Assembly: GCA_937901055.1 (NCBI GenBank)
Contig: CALCGO010000077.1
Coordinates: 1 to 6,092 of the forward strand
DNA from: an uncultured Rhodobacterales bacterium
GTDB lineage: Bacteria > Pseudomonadota > Alphaproteobacteria > Rhodobacterales > Rhodobacteraceae
Length of the DNA stretch: 6,092 nucleotides
Direction: 5' to 3'
The notes under the pieces are model-generated. The model was not told where the DNA came from, did not search any database, and saw nothing but the letters and a program-made list of their open reading frames with translations. The translations under genes and the position numbers were made by a program. Numbering within the stretch: position 1 is the stretch's first letter; each line of letters starts with the position of its first letter. Positions 1-6,092 of this stretch are shown here, piece after piece.

Positions 1-161
1 CTGTGTCAATGTCGGAGGCATACCCGTGAAGCCAGCCCAAAGCCGAAAACCTCAGTTTTTCTTCCAATTCGAGTGGCGTTACCCCTAATCTCAAAGCTCC
101 GAAGTATCCGCGGCCATCCAGTGAGCCTTGCAACCAGAAACTTCAGAGATAAGACGCCGGT
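1..161. other. Left-edge stretch without a confident gene
   Basis: This lies downstream of the Hint gene's stop codon. On the minus strand no open frame with a start codon runs off the left edge. On the plus strand one frame is open from position 2 to a TAA at 86-88 (ending ...FQFEWRYP). It could be the C-terminal tail of a gene entering from the left and converging on the Hint gene, but 28 codons are too few to identify. Another plus frame stays open from position 1 to 264, but it is rich in Arg and runs over the end of the Hint gene, so it looks like a shadow. A short AAAAC/GTTTT inverted repeat (46-50 and 55-59) is too weak to call a terminator. Confidence 0.3.
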
Positions 162-1196
162 TTACGAGTTTAGGAGGGCTCGTGCTTCAAACGCTTTTAG
201 GGCGGATTGGGTTAGTGCGCCGTATTGGCCCATGTTTTCTCGCAGCGCGGGGAATAGGTCGTAAATCTCTTTGCGCGATTCTTCGGGCATTGTGCCGAAG
301 CCTTGTTGCCCGGGATGGAAGCTTTCGCTTGGGCATCCGTTTGCGAATACGATTTCGTGTTTATCGAATAGGATATGGAAGTATTCTATGGCGTCCGTCG
401 GGCTGACATAAATTGTGTCGCCGTTGATCAAGTGTTTTGCTGCAACCAGAACGCTGGGTTCGCCGAACATAAGCTCCGCGCGCCAGTTGGAAATTTGCAT
501 CCGGTGTTGGGGGGAAACGGTTAGATCCTGTTTGGGAAGAGGGTCGCCGTTCAGGTCATTCAACGCGCCTTTGCCGATAATAATCGGGGCGGTTTTGGGG
601 TTTGTTGTGAGTTCGCGAGAGCCAATCCAGCGGATTGTCTGTACGCCGGAATCTTGTGTGACGACTTGGTCTCCGGCGGCTAAATCCTCTACTGCGATTT
701 CACCCGCTGGTGTTTGAATAAGAGTGCCGCGGCCAAAGCAGATGTAATGCCCGTCGCCATCGTAAGGGATGAGCACATTGCCGTAAGTGGTTTGTTCGCC
801 GTCAAAGGTGTACGACGCATCAGCGGGCATCGGTTTGTCCGACATAAGGGCCTGCACGGCGCCTGTTTCGGAAAGCCCGCCATTGGCGGAGTCCCCGATG
901 TGGATCGTGGTAATGTGGTGTCCGGTTGTGCTGTCACTAAGTTCGTATGCGCTGTAGATGTCCGTTCCTGCGGTATACAACACACCGTTAATCGTGACAT
1001 CTTGAGCAAGGGCTTGAGTTGCGTCGCCTTCATCAAAGGTAAAGTCATTGTCTTCGACAACAATTTCGATCCAATTGGCGCCCGCATTCACGCCGATGGT
1101 GAAGGTTGGGCTGCCAGATGCCGCGCCGAACCAGCTTTCGTTTGGCACGCCCGTTAGATCATTTGTTTGGTAAACCCAGATCGAATAAGTGGCCAT
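162..1196 (-). CDS. Hint-domain (hedgehog/intein-like) protein with acidic N-terminal domain
   Basis: 344 residues. The second half, from about residue 152 to 297, matches the bacterial Hint_2-type module: it opens with Cys153 (ICFGRGTLIQTPAGEIAVEDL), followed by a GDQVVT turn, an IRWIG segment, the LTVSPQHRM block with His231, and the EYFHILFDKHEIVFANG block near 271-287. Hint domains rearrange the peptide bond before their first Cys to a thioester, leading to cleavage or ligation; activity here is inferred. The C-terminal tail ends in an EARALLNS segment, resembling the ends of related alphaproteobacterial Hint proteins as I recall them. The first 150 residues are acidic, rich in Asp, Gly and Thr, have no signal peptide or membrane segment, and match nothing I recognise. 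Such a composition suits a protein exported without Sec, possibly by a type I system, but no exporter is visible. The start is fixed by an AGGA Shine-Dalgarno (1204-1207) 7 bases upstream. The gene is separated by 152 bp from the operon before it. Confidence 0.85.
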   Translation of the reverse strand: MATYSIWVYQTNDLTGVPNESWFGAASGSPTFTIGVNAGANWIEIVVEDNDFTFDEGDATQALAQDVTINGVLYTAGTDIYSAYELSDSTTGHHITTIHIGDSANGGLSETGAVQALMSDKPMPADASYTFDGEQTTYGNVLIPYDGDGHYICFGRGTLIQTPAGEIAVEDLAAGDQVVTQDSGVQTIRWIGSRELTTNPKTAPIIIGKGALNDLNGDPLPKQDLTVSPQHRMQISNWRAELMFGEPSVLVAAKHLINGDTIYVSPTDAIEYFHILFDKHEIVFANGCPSESFHPGQQGFGTMPEESRKEIYDLFPALRENMGQYGALTQSALKAFEARALLNS

Positions 1197-1250
1197 GAGT
1201 TAATCCTATAATAGTAATTAGTTAACTTTAGTGCGTGCGATATGCCCACA

Positions 1251-1279
1251 CAGTTACGAAAGAACAGAATGCCAGTCAA
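1251..1279 (-). promoter_or_regulatory. Possible promoter of the Hint gene
   Basis: On the minus strand a TTGACT -35-like hexamer (1274-1279) is followed after 17 bases by TAACTG (1251-1256) as a weak -10. Transcription would begin near 1244, giving a leader of roughly 48 bases before the Hint start. The -35 match is good and the spacing ideal, but the -10 is poor. The AT-rich gap and the gene's own Shine-Dalgarno fit a separate promoter here. Confidence 0.3.
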
Positions 1280-1348
1280 TATAGATCGGGATAATGGTAT
1301 TTTAGAGGCCAATTGATTAAGAGATCGTTAACGGATTCTCAGGGAGCT

Positions 1349-1699
1349 TTAGTCCAGAAACGCCCATGTTTGGGCCCCGTCAAATCGCCTTACCCGGACC
1401 CCGTCCATATCTGTTTCACTCGCTAGTTGGCAGTTTACGGCGTAGCGGGAGCCGTCCGTGGCCATCCAGTGGGTGGTGCAGCCGCAGGTTTTGCAGCTGT
1501 GGAATTCGAGGTCTTTGTCACCCCATTTATAGATGTGGGTTGAACCCTCGGGTGCATTCAGGGCCAGTTTGATGCGATGGGAGTGGGCCCAGACGGTGTT
1601 GAGTTTGCGACAGATGGAGCAGTTGCAGGAGACTACGGAATCCGGTTTTTCCAGAATCTGAAAGGTTACTGTGCCGCAGTGGCAGCTGCCGTTGATCAT
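1349..1699 (-). CDS. GFA/CENP-V family zinc-binding protein
   Basis: 116 residues, a normal full length for the family. The metal-binding pattern is complete: CHCG at Cys6 and Cys8, CNCSIC at Cys25, Cys27 and Cys30, and CKTCGC at Cys69, Cys72 and Cys74. This is the layout of the glutathione-dependent formaldehyde-activating enzyme (Gfa)/centromere protein V fold, which holds zinc in a small beta-rich cytoplasmic domain. The family name comes from a proposed role in joining formaldehyde to glutathione. That role has been questioned, and most members are uncharacterised, so the function here is open. It is the last gene of the flavoprotein operon, 38 bp after the NTF2-like gene, with an AAGGA Shine-Dalgarno (1706-1710) 6 bases before its ATG. 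Its place behind a demethylating dehydrogenase that can release formaldehyde makes a link to formaldehyde plausible but only by inference. No T-tract terminator follows it. Confidence 0.88.
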   Translation of the reverse strand: MINGSCHCGTVTFQILEKPDSVVSCNCSICRKLNTVWAHSHRIKLALNAPEGSTHIYKWGDKDLEFHSCKTCGCTTHWMATDGSRYAVNCQLASETDMDGVRVRRFDGAQTWAFLD

Positions 1700-1737
1700 G
1701 TCGATTCCTTACGGGTTATTGATGAGGCAGGCGGCGG

Positions 1738-2154
1738 TTAGTCCACCGGATAAGCGGCGCCGTCTGCTTGGTTCCCGGCAGCGCTCGAGGCGTGGCGGTG
1801 AGTCCATTTCCAACCGTTATCGCGTTTGACTAATCCGACGGTCCAGCGGATCGGGACGCTAAGGGAGGTGCCGTCGACTTCGAGGTGAATCGTGAGGGTC
1901 GCGGCGACGACCGCGGAGTCGTCGCGTTGTGTGACCTTGCGCCAGTGCCACTCGAATGATTTGGCGGTGGCGTCGTGGAAATTGCGCTCAAACAGGTGTT
2001 TGATACTGGAACGGTTGTCGCAAAGCTCGTCGGCGCCGGTGCCGATGACGCTGATGTCGGCGGCATCGTCGAAAACCGCCATCAGCGCGTCGATGTCTTT
2101 GTTGCAATAGGCGGTGGCGTAATCCTCTAATGTATCCAGTATTTCGCGTTCCAT
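1738..2154 (-). CDS. NTF2/SnoaL-like small protein
   Basis: 138 residues. The N-terminal helix pattern (LEDYATAYCNKDIDALMAVF), the following acidic turn and VIGTGADE segment, and the alternating strands ending in WTVGLVKRDNGWKWTHRHAS are typical of the SnoaL_3/NTF2-like cone fold. The fold serves polyketide cyclases, isomerases and non-catalytic small-molecule binding proteins, and the family alone does not tell which. No signal peptide or membrane segment is present, so it should be cytoplasmic. The start is supported by AAGGA (2161-2165) placed 6 bases before the ATG. It sits 26 bp after the flavoprotein gene and 38 bp before the GFA-family gene, so it is almost certainly co-transcribed with both. 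The tail after about residue 122 (Ala, Gly and Asp rich) is probably disordered. Biological role unknown; an accessory role in N-methyl compound breakdown is only guilt by association. Confidence 0.8.
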   Translation of the reverse strand: MEREILDTLEDYATAYCNKDIDALMAVFDDAADISVIGTGADELCDNRSSIKHLFERNFHDATAKSFEWHWRKVTQRDDSAVVAATLTIHLEVDGTSLSVPIRWTVGLVKRDNGWKWTHRHASSAAGNQADGAAYPVD

Positions 2155-2180
2155 TGGCGGTCCTTTGTTTGTGGGTCGGG

Positions 2181-4682
2181 TTATCCATCCACCCTGATAG
2201 TCGCGTTCTTCGGGTCGTACGGGCTGTCTTCGACGATTTCGGCATCCCAGAGTTCGTTGAACATTTTGACCTTTAGTTTTTGCCCGACAGTTGCCAGTTC
2301 TGGTGGAACGTAGCCCATACCGATGGATTTTTCAAAGTGGACGGAGTAGCCGCCCGAGGTTAGGCGACCTACTTTGATGCCGTCAAGGAATAGTGCTTCG
2401 CGGCCCCATGGATCGGCGTCCGTTGGGCCGTCGATTAGAAGGGTGACGCATTTCGCGCGGATGCCGATTGCTTCCATTTCGGCTTTACCGTGGAATTCCT
2501 TGGAGATGTCGATGAAACGAGGGAGGTCGGCCTCGGCAGGGGTGGCGTCGCGGCCAAGCTCGGTGCCAAAGGCGCGGTAGGATTTTTCTTGGCGCAGCCA
2601 GTTTTGGGCGCGGGCACCGACGAGTTTAAGGCCGAATTCTTCGCCCGCCGCTGTGATCTGGTCAAACAGGTAGTTCTGCATCTCGATGGGGTGGTGGAGT
2701 TCCCAGCCGAGTTCACCCGTGTAGGCCACGCGGATGGCGTGGACGGGGCACATCTTAAGCTCGATATGTTGGGAGGATAGCCACGGGAACCGTTTGTTCG
2801 TAAGCGCGGTTTCGGGATCAGGATCGGAGATCAGTTTTTTCATCACATCGCGGGCTTTCGGGCCAGCGAGCGCGAAAACGCCGTATTGGGTGGTGACGTT
2901 CTGGATTTCGATGTAGCCGAATTCGGGTGCTTTGTCAGCCGCGGCTTTGCGCAGGAAATCGCCATCGTAATCGGTTAGAGCGCCGGAGGAGACGAGGTAA
3001 TACTCGTGTTCCGCTTCGCGCACGATGGTATATTCGGTGCGAGTCGTGCCTGCGCCGGTGAGGGCGTACGTGAGGTTGATCCGACCAACGCGCGGAAGCT
3101 TGTTAGTGGTGAACCAGTCAAGGAAAGCTGTGGCGCCCGGGCCTTTTACGCGGTGCTTGGTGAAGGCCGTGGCGTCAATCATGCCAACGCCTGTCCGGAT
3201 GGCTTTGGCCTCGTCTACGGCGTGTTTCCACCAGTCGCCACGGCGGAAAGAACGGCTGTCGTGGTCAAAGTTTGATGGCGCATCGAGCGGTCCGAAATAG
3301 TTCGGGCGTTCCATACCGTTAACGACGCCAAACTGAGCGCCCGCGGATTTCATCCGGTCGTAGCATGGGGCGGTGCGCAGTGGGCGGCACGCTTCGCGTT
3401 CCTCGTCCGGGTGGTGAAGGATGTAGACGTGATCGTAGCATTCTTCGTTTTTGCGGGCGGCGTATTCGGTTGTCATCCAGTCGCCGTAGCGTTTGGGGTC
3501 AAGCGATGCCATGTCGATGTCGGCTTCGCCGTCGACCATCATCTGGGCGAGGTAATATCCGGTGCCGCCAGCGGCGGTAATACCGAAGCTGAAGCCTTCG
3601 GCCAGCCACATGTTGCGTAAGCCGGGTGCAGGTCCAACGAGCGGGTTTCCGTCTGGTGTGTAGCAGATCGGGCCGTTGAAATCGTCTTTCAGGCCGGATT
3701 CTTCGCACGAAGGCATACGGTGGATCATGGCCATGTATTGGTCTTCAATCCGTTCCAGTTCCAGCGGGAACAGATCGGCGCGGAAGCTGTCTGGTACGCC
3801 GTGTTCAAAACGGGCTGGGGCGTGTTTTTCGTATACGCCCAAGATCCAGCCGCCGCGTTCTTCGCGTACATAAGATTGTGCGTCGGCGTCACGGATCACG
3901 GGGTGCTCGGGGTTGCCGGCTTCGCGGTAGGCTTGCAGCGCCGGATCAACGTCGGTGACGATAAACTGGTGTTCGACGGGGACGGCTGGCATCTTGATGC
4001 CGAGCTGTTTGGCTGTGCGTTGGGCGTGGTTGCCGGTGGCGGTGACGACATGTTCGGCGTGAATTTCGAAGGTTTCTTCGGAAGGGACGAGGTTACCGCC
4101 TTTTTCAACCATGATCGAACCGCGGATGATCCATTCGGTGCCTGTCCATTCGTATGAATCAACTTGACGTTTTCGGATGATTTCCACGCCGCGTTGGCGC
4201 GCACCCTTGGCCATCGCCATGGTGACGTCGGCAGGGTTTATGTAGCCGTCCGTCGGGTGATAGAGCGCACCTTTCAGATCGTCGGTTTTGATCAGCGGCC
4301 AACGGGATTTCACCTCGTCGGGTGTCAGGAATTCATATTCGACGCCGACGGAATCTGCGGTGGTGGCGTAGAGTTTATACTCGTCCATACGCTCATCGGT
4401 TTGGGCCATGCGTAGGTTACCAACGACGGAGAATCCCGCGTTCAGGCCGGTTTCGGCCTCTAGTTCTTTATAGAACTTTACCGAGTAATCGTGAATGTGG
4501 GTCGTTGCGTAGCCCATGTTGAACAGGGGTAGCAATCCGGCGGCGTGCCACGTGGAGCCAGAGGTTAACTCGTCGCGTTCCAGAAGGATTACGTCATCCC
4601 ATCCGGCTTTGGCCAAATGATAGGCGATTGATGCACCGACGACGCCGCCGCCAACGACACAAGCCTTTACGTGAGTTTTCAT
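2181..4682 (-). CDS. FAD-dependent dimethylglycine/sarcosine dehydrogenase-like protein with GcvT domain
   Basis: 833 residues, close to mitochondrial dimethylglycine and sarcosine dehydrogenases, and similar to them along the whole length. An N-terminal DAO-type FAD domain (about 6-383) has the dinucleotide motif VVGGGVVG (9-16) with Glu35 at the end of the second strand. GSTWHAAGL (42-50) carries His46, which aligns with the histidine that holds FAD covalently in these enzymes. A linker domain (about 385-440) and a GcvT-type folate domain (about 445-720) follow, the latter with YTGELGWEL (654-662) and the LRQEKSYRAFGTEL block (696-709). A C-terminal GcvT barrel (about 738-820) completes the protein. 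The family oxidises N-methyl groups of glycine derivatives; the imine carbon is passed to tetrahydrofolate as 5,10-methylene-THF or released as formaldehyde. The exact substrate cannot be read from sequence; dimethylglycine, sarcosine or another N-methylated amino acid are all possible. A GGAGG Shine-Dalgarno (4690-4694) 7 bases upstream supports the start. First gene of a three-gene operon, divergent from an ABC transporter. Confidence 0.92.
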   Translation of the reverse strand: MKTHVKACVVGGGVVGASIAYHLAKAGWDDVILLERDELTSGSTWHAAGLLPLFNMGYATTHIHDYSVKFYKELEAETGLNAGFSVVGNLRMAQTDERMDEYKLYATTADSVGVEYEFLTPDEVKSRWPLIKTDDLKGALYHPTDGYINPADVTMAMAKGARQRGVEIIRKRQVDSYEWTGTEWIIRGSIMVEKGGNLVPSEETFEIHAEHVVTATGNHAQRTAKQLGIKMPAVPVEHQFIVTDVDPALQAYREAGNPEHPVIRDADAQSYVREERGGWILGVYEKHAPARFEHGVPDSFRADLFPLELERIEDQYMAMIHRMPSCEESGLKDDFNGPICYTPDGNPLVGPAPGLRNMWLAEGFSFGITAAGGTGYYLAQMMVDGEADIDMASLDPKRYGDWMTTEYAARKNEECYDHVYILHHPDEEREACRPLRTAPCYDRMKSAGAQFGVVNGMERPNYFGPLDAPSNFDHDSRSFRRGDWWKHAVDEAKAIRTGVGMIDATAFTKHRVKGPGATAFLDWFTTNKLPRVGRINLTYALTGAGTTRTEYTIVREAEHEYYLVSSGALTDYDGDFLRKAAADKAPEFGYIEIQNVTTQYGVFALAGPKARDVMKKLISDPDPETALTNKRFPWLSSQHIELKMCPVHAIRVAYTGELGWELHHPIEMQNYLFDQITAAGEEFGLKLVGARAQNWLRQEKSYRAFGTELGRDATPAEADLPRFIDISKEFHGKAEMEAIGIRAKCVTLLIDGPTDADPWGREALFLDGIKVGRLTSGGYSVHFEKSIGMGYVPPELATVGQKLKVKMFNELWDAEIVEDSPYDPKNATIRVDG

Positions 4683-4858
4683 AACGCAACCTCCGGAATC
4701 AGAATTTGCGTACAGTTAGCCTTGTCGCACGGCGTTCGTCTATATGCAGCCGACTTTGGGCGTCGCGAAAACGACATTACATATCTTGCGCCGCGTTCGG
4801 CTTTCGTGCGAGGCTTCGCGTTCTCGAGAAGACTTCAAACAATGGGATCGGAGATATT
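4683..4858. promoter_or_regulatory. Divergent intergenic region between dehydrogenase and transporter operons
   Basis: These 176 bp separate two start codons pointing away from each other, so promoters for both operons must lie here or be shared. A plus-strand frame is open through most of it (from 4706), but this is a non-coding extension of the binding-protein frame: it would put a 51-residue Arg-rich stretch in front of a clear signal peptide. No convincing -35/-10 pair was found on either strand; TGTAAT-like and TATAT-like hexamers occur without a matching -35. A perfect 10-bp palindrome TTCTCGAGAA (4821-4830) lies 28 bases before the transporter start and could be part of an operator. 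Confidence 0.6.
4850..4853 (+). promoter_or_regulatory. Ribosome binding site deciding the binding-protein start
   Basis: GGAG lies 5 bases before the ATG at 4859. It selects this start over the upstream in-frame ATG at 4706, which would add 51 residues ahead of the signal peptide. Confidence 0.75.
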
Positions 4859-5638
4859 ATGTTCAAGAAAATTTTGATGGGCGCCGTGGCGTCGATGATC
4901 GCAGGCGCGGCTTTTGCTGCGGACCTTGGCGGTCGTGAGATTGTCGTGGTGACAGAAAATGCGTATCCACCGTTGCAGTTTATGGACCCCAAAACGGGTA
5001 ATGCAATTGGTTGGGAATATGACGCGATTGCCGAGATTGGCGCGCGTATCAACGCGACGATTGTGATTGAGAATACGAGCTGGGATGCGATGATTCCTGC
5101 CGTTTCCGAAGGGCAATATGATGTCGGTATGACGGGCATCACCATTCGGGATGATCGTAAAGAGAAGGTGGACTTCTCGGACAGCTATATGACTTCGCAG
5201 ATGTTCATGCTGGTACGTGCGGATGAGGATAACTTCAGCGATGGACCTAGTTTCGCGGCATATGAAGATGGCTTGGTCGGTGCGCAGGCAGGAACGACGC
5301 CGTTTTACGTAGCGGTTTACGACATGCTGGATGCGGATGAGGCGAACCCGCGGATTAAGCTGTTTGAAACGTTTGGTGCGTCCGTTCAAGCGTTGCGCTC
5401 CGGTGATGTTGATGTGGTTTTGACAGATGGCACGGCGGGTAACGGCTACGTTAAGGCTAATCCTGATACGTTCAAACTGGTCGGTGATCCGATGGGAACC
5501 GAAGATTTCGGTTTTATCTTCCCTAAAGGTTCTGACCTTGTTGCGCCGATTAACGAGGCGATTGCCGCGATGCAAGCCGACGGAACGATCGAGGCGATGA
5601 ACGTCAAGTGGTTCCTTGAATATGAACTGGGCCAATAG
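4859..5638 (+). CDS. Periplasmic amino-acid-type ABC transporter substrate-binding protein
   Basis: 259 residues, the usual size of family-3 solute-binding proteins (HisJ/GlnH type). The N-terminus is a classic Sec signal peptide: FKK, a hydrophobic core and AFA before ADLGG, with cleavage likely after Ala20. There is no lipobox Cys, so the mature protein should be free in the periplasm. Family marks include VVVTENAYPPLQF (29-41), GWEYDAIAEI (51-60), the GQYDVGMTGIT block (85-95), Arg100 before KVDFS (the position that binds the ligand carboxylate in HisJ), VGAQAGTT (140-147) and Asp190 in the VVLTDG segment, where HisJ-like proteins hold the ligand amino group. These residues point to an alpha-amino-acid-like ligand; which one cannot be told. 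It opens an operon with a permease gene 49 bp downstream and is divergent from the dehydrogenase operon. A terminator right after it would keep its level above that of the membrane components, as is common for binding proteins. Confidence 0.93.
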   Translation: MFKKILMGAVASMIAGAAFAADLGGREIVVVTENAYPPLQFMDPKTGNAIGWEYDAIAEIGARINATIVIENTSWDAMIPAVSEGQYDVGMTGITIRDDRKEKVDFSDSYMTSQMFMLVRADEDNFSDGPSFAAYEDGLVGAQAGTTPFYVAVYDMLDADEANPRIKLFETFGASVQALRSGDVDVVLTDGTAGNGYVKANPDTFKLVGDPMGTEDFGFIFPKGSDLVAPINEAIAAMQADGTIEAMNVKWFLEYELGQ

Positions 5639-5651
5639 GCTAGAGAGAAAG

Positions 5652-5679
5652 AAAAGCCCGGCGAATGCGTCGGGCTTTT
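5652..5679 (+). terminator. Intercistronic hairpin terminator or attenuator
   Basis: AAAAGCCCG (5652-5660) pairs perfectly with CGGGCTTTT (5671-5679). Inner bases extend the stem by one G-U and two G-C pairs, leaving a tetraloop AATG (5664-5667). The GC-rich core followed by four T's is a typical, moderately strong intrinsic terminator. The A-run on the other side means it could also work on the minus strand. It begins 13 bases after the binding-protein stop and ends 8 bases before the permease start, so it most likely allows partial read-through into the rest of the transporter operon. Confidence 0.85.
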
Positions 5680-5687
5680 GACTGTTT

Positions 5688-6092
5688 ATGAACAACGCCC
5701 CACATAAAGAAGAATTCCCGTATTGGTTGGTGCTGGTGATCGGCATCGGGCTGTATTTCGCGTACCGCGTGGTGAATGATGACCTGTATGTGCAGGTTTT
5801 CAACATCGTTTCCAAAGGGATTTCGATCACGCTGTTTGTGACGCTGGTGGCGTTTTTTATGGCGTCTTTGATGGGGTTGTTGTTGGCATTGGCGGTGCTG
5901 TCACCCTATGTGATTTTGCGACAGATGGCGCGGTTTTATATCGAGGTAGTGCGCGGTATTCCGATGCTGGTGCTGTTACTCTACATCGCATTTGTCGGCG
6001 CGCCGCAGCTTGTTGTGCTGATTAACTGGATTGGCGAGCCGCTTGGTTTTGATCCAATGCGGACACGCGACCTGTCATTGTTATGGCGCGCT
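5688..6092 (+). CDS. Amino acid ABC transporter permease, N-terminal part (cut by window edge)
   Basis: 135 codons are present, open to the last base; the rest lies beyond the window. This is the HisM/HisQ/GlnP-type inner-membrane permease. It has a first hydrophobic segment at about 12-29, a second at about 45-71 that begins with the typical KGISITLFVTL, the conserved YIEVVRGIPMLVLLLY block (84-99) and a third segment at about 91-115. The protein should pair with an ATPase encoded further on, not visible here, and receive ligand from the upstream binding protein. The ATG at 5688 is the only sensible start because a TGA in the same frame lies at 5679-5681. No Shine-Dalgarno is visible: the bases between the terminator and the ATG are GACTGTTT. 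Translation may be weak or may start by another route. TTG or GTG codons further in would cut into the first membrane segment. Confidence 0.88.
   Translation, partial: MNNAPHKEEFPYWLVLVIGIGLYFAYRVVNDDLYVQVFNIVSKGISITLFVTLVAFFMASLMGLLLALAVLSPYVILRQMARFYIEVVRGIPMLVLLLYIAFVGAPQLVVLINWIGEPLGFDPMRTRDLSLLWRA

Noticed and set aside
46..59. AAAAC/GTTTT inverted repeat downstream of the Hint gene as a terminator
   Set aside because: The stem is only 5 bp and nearly all A-T, too weak for an intrinsic terminator.
714..1157. Plus-strand open frame of 147 codons within the Hint gene
   Set aside because: It lies antisense to a gene with recognisable domain motifs, and its translation has no coherent domain.
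1321..1340. Hairpin after the GFA-family gene as an operon terminator
   Set aside because: The GAGATC/GATCTC pairing has a bulge and is not followed by a T-run, so it is not a convincing intrinsic terminator.
3720..4157. Plus-strand open frame of 145 codons inside the flavoprotein gene
   Set aside because: It is antisense to a continuous, well-conserved FAD domain; no ribosome site or family signature supports it.
4706..4858. In-frame upstream start that would lengthen the binding protein to 310 residues
   Set aside because: The added 51 residues are Arg-rich and would precede a textbook signal peptide; the GGAG site before 4859 marks the true start.
4835..5830. Long minus-strand open frame (331 codons) opposite the binding-protein gene
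   Set aside because: It is the antisense of a clearly identified gene, crosses the terminator, and its translation is rich in Arg, Ile, Asn and His with no family marks. It is a codon-bias shadow.

Overview
The window looks like chromosomal DNA of a marine alphaproteobacterium, most likely a Rhodobacterales/Roseobacter-group member. This is inferred from the gene mix: a dimethylglycine/sarcosine dehydrogenase-like flavoprotein, a Hint-domain protein of the type common in that group, a GFA/CENP-V-type zinc protein and a polar amino acid ABC transporter. Base composition is moderately GC-rich by eye, with AT-richer intergenic gaps. No rRNA, tRNA, insertion sequence, CRISPR array or phage signature was seen.

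Layout from left to right. Positions 1-161 hold no confident gene. A Hint (hedgehog/intein-type) self-processing-domain protein lies on the minus strand at 162-1196. A 152-bp AT-rich gap separates it from a three-gene minus-strand cluster. Read in the direction of transcription, that cluster is an 833-residue FAD/GcvT-domain N-methylamino-acid dehydrogenase (4682-2181), an NTF2/SnoaL-like protein (2154-1738) and a GFA-family zinc protein (1699-1349). The gaps inside the cluster are 26 and 38 bp and each gene has its own good Shine-Dalgarno, so it is very probably one operon. A 176-bp intergenic region (4683-4858) then separates it from a divergent plus-strand ABC transporter operon: a periplasmic family-3 solute-binding protein (4859-5638), a strong intercistronic hairpin terminator (5652-5679), and the first 135 codons of a membrane permease (5688 to the window edge).

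A reasonable but unproven reading is a catabolic locus for a methylated amino acid. The ABC system would bring a small polar amino-acid-like compound into the cell. The flavoprotein would oxidatively demethylate it, passing the one-carbon unit to tetrahydrofolate or releasing it as formaldehyde. The GFA-family protein might be connected with formaldehyde or glutathione adducts. The Hint gene has its own leader and is probably a separate unit. Nothing here amounts to a clearly new system. The least explained items are the acidic N-terminal domain of the Hint protein with its Asn-Gly-Cys motif, and the terminator placed directly against a permease start that lacks a visible ribosome binding site.
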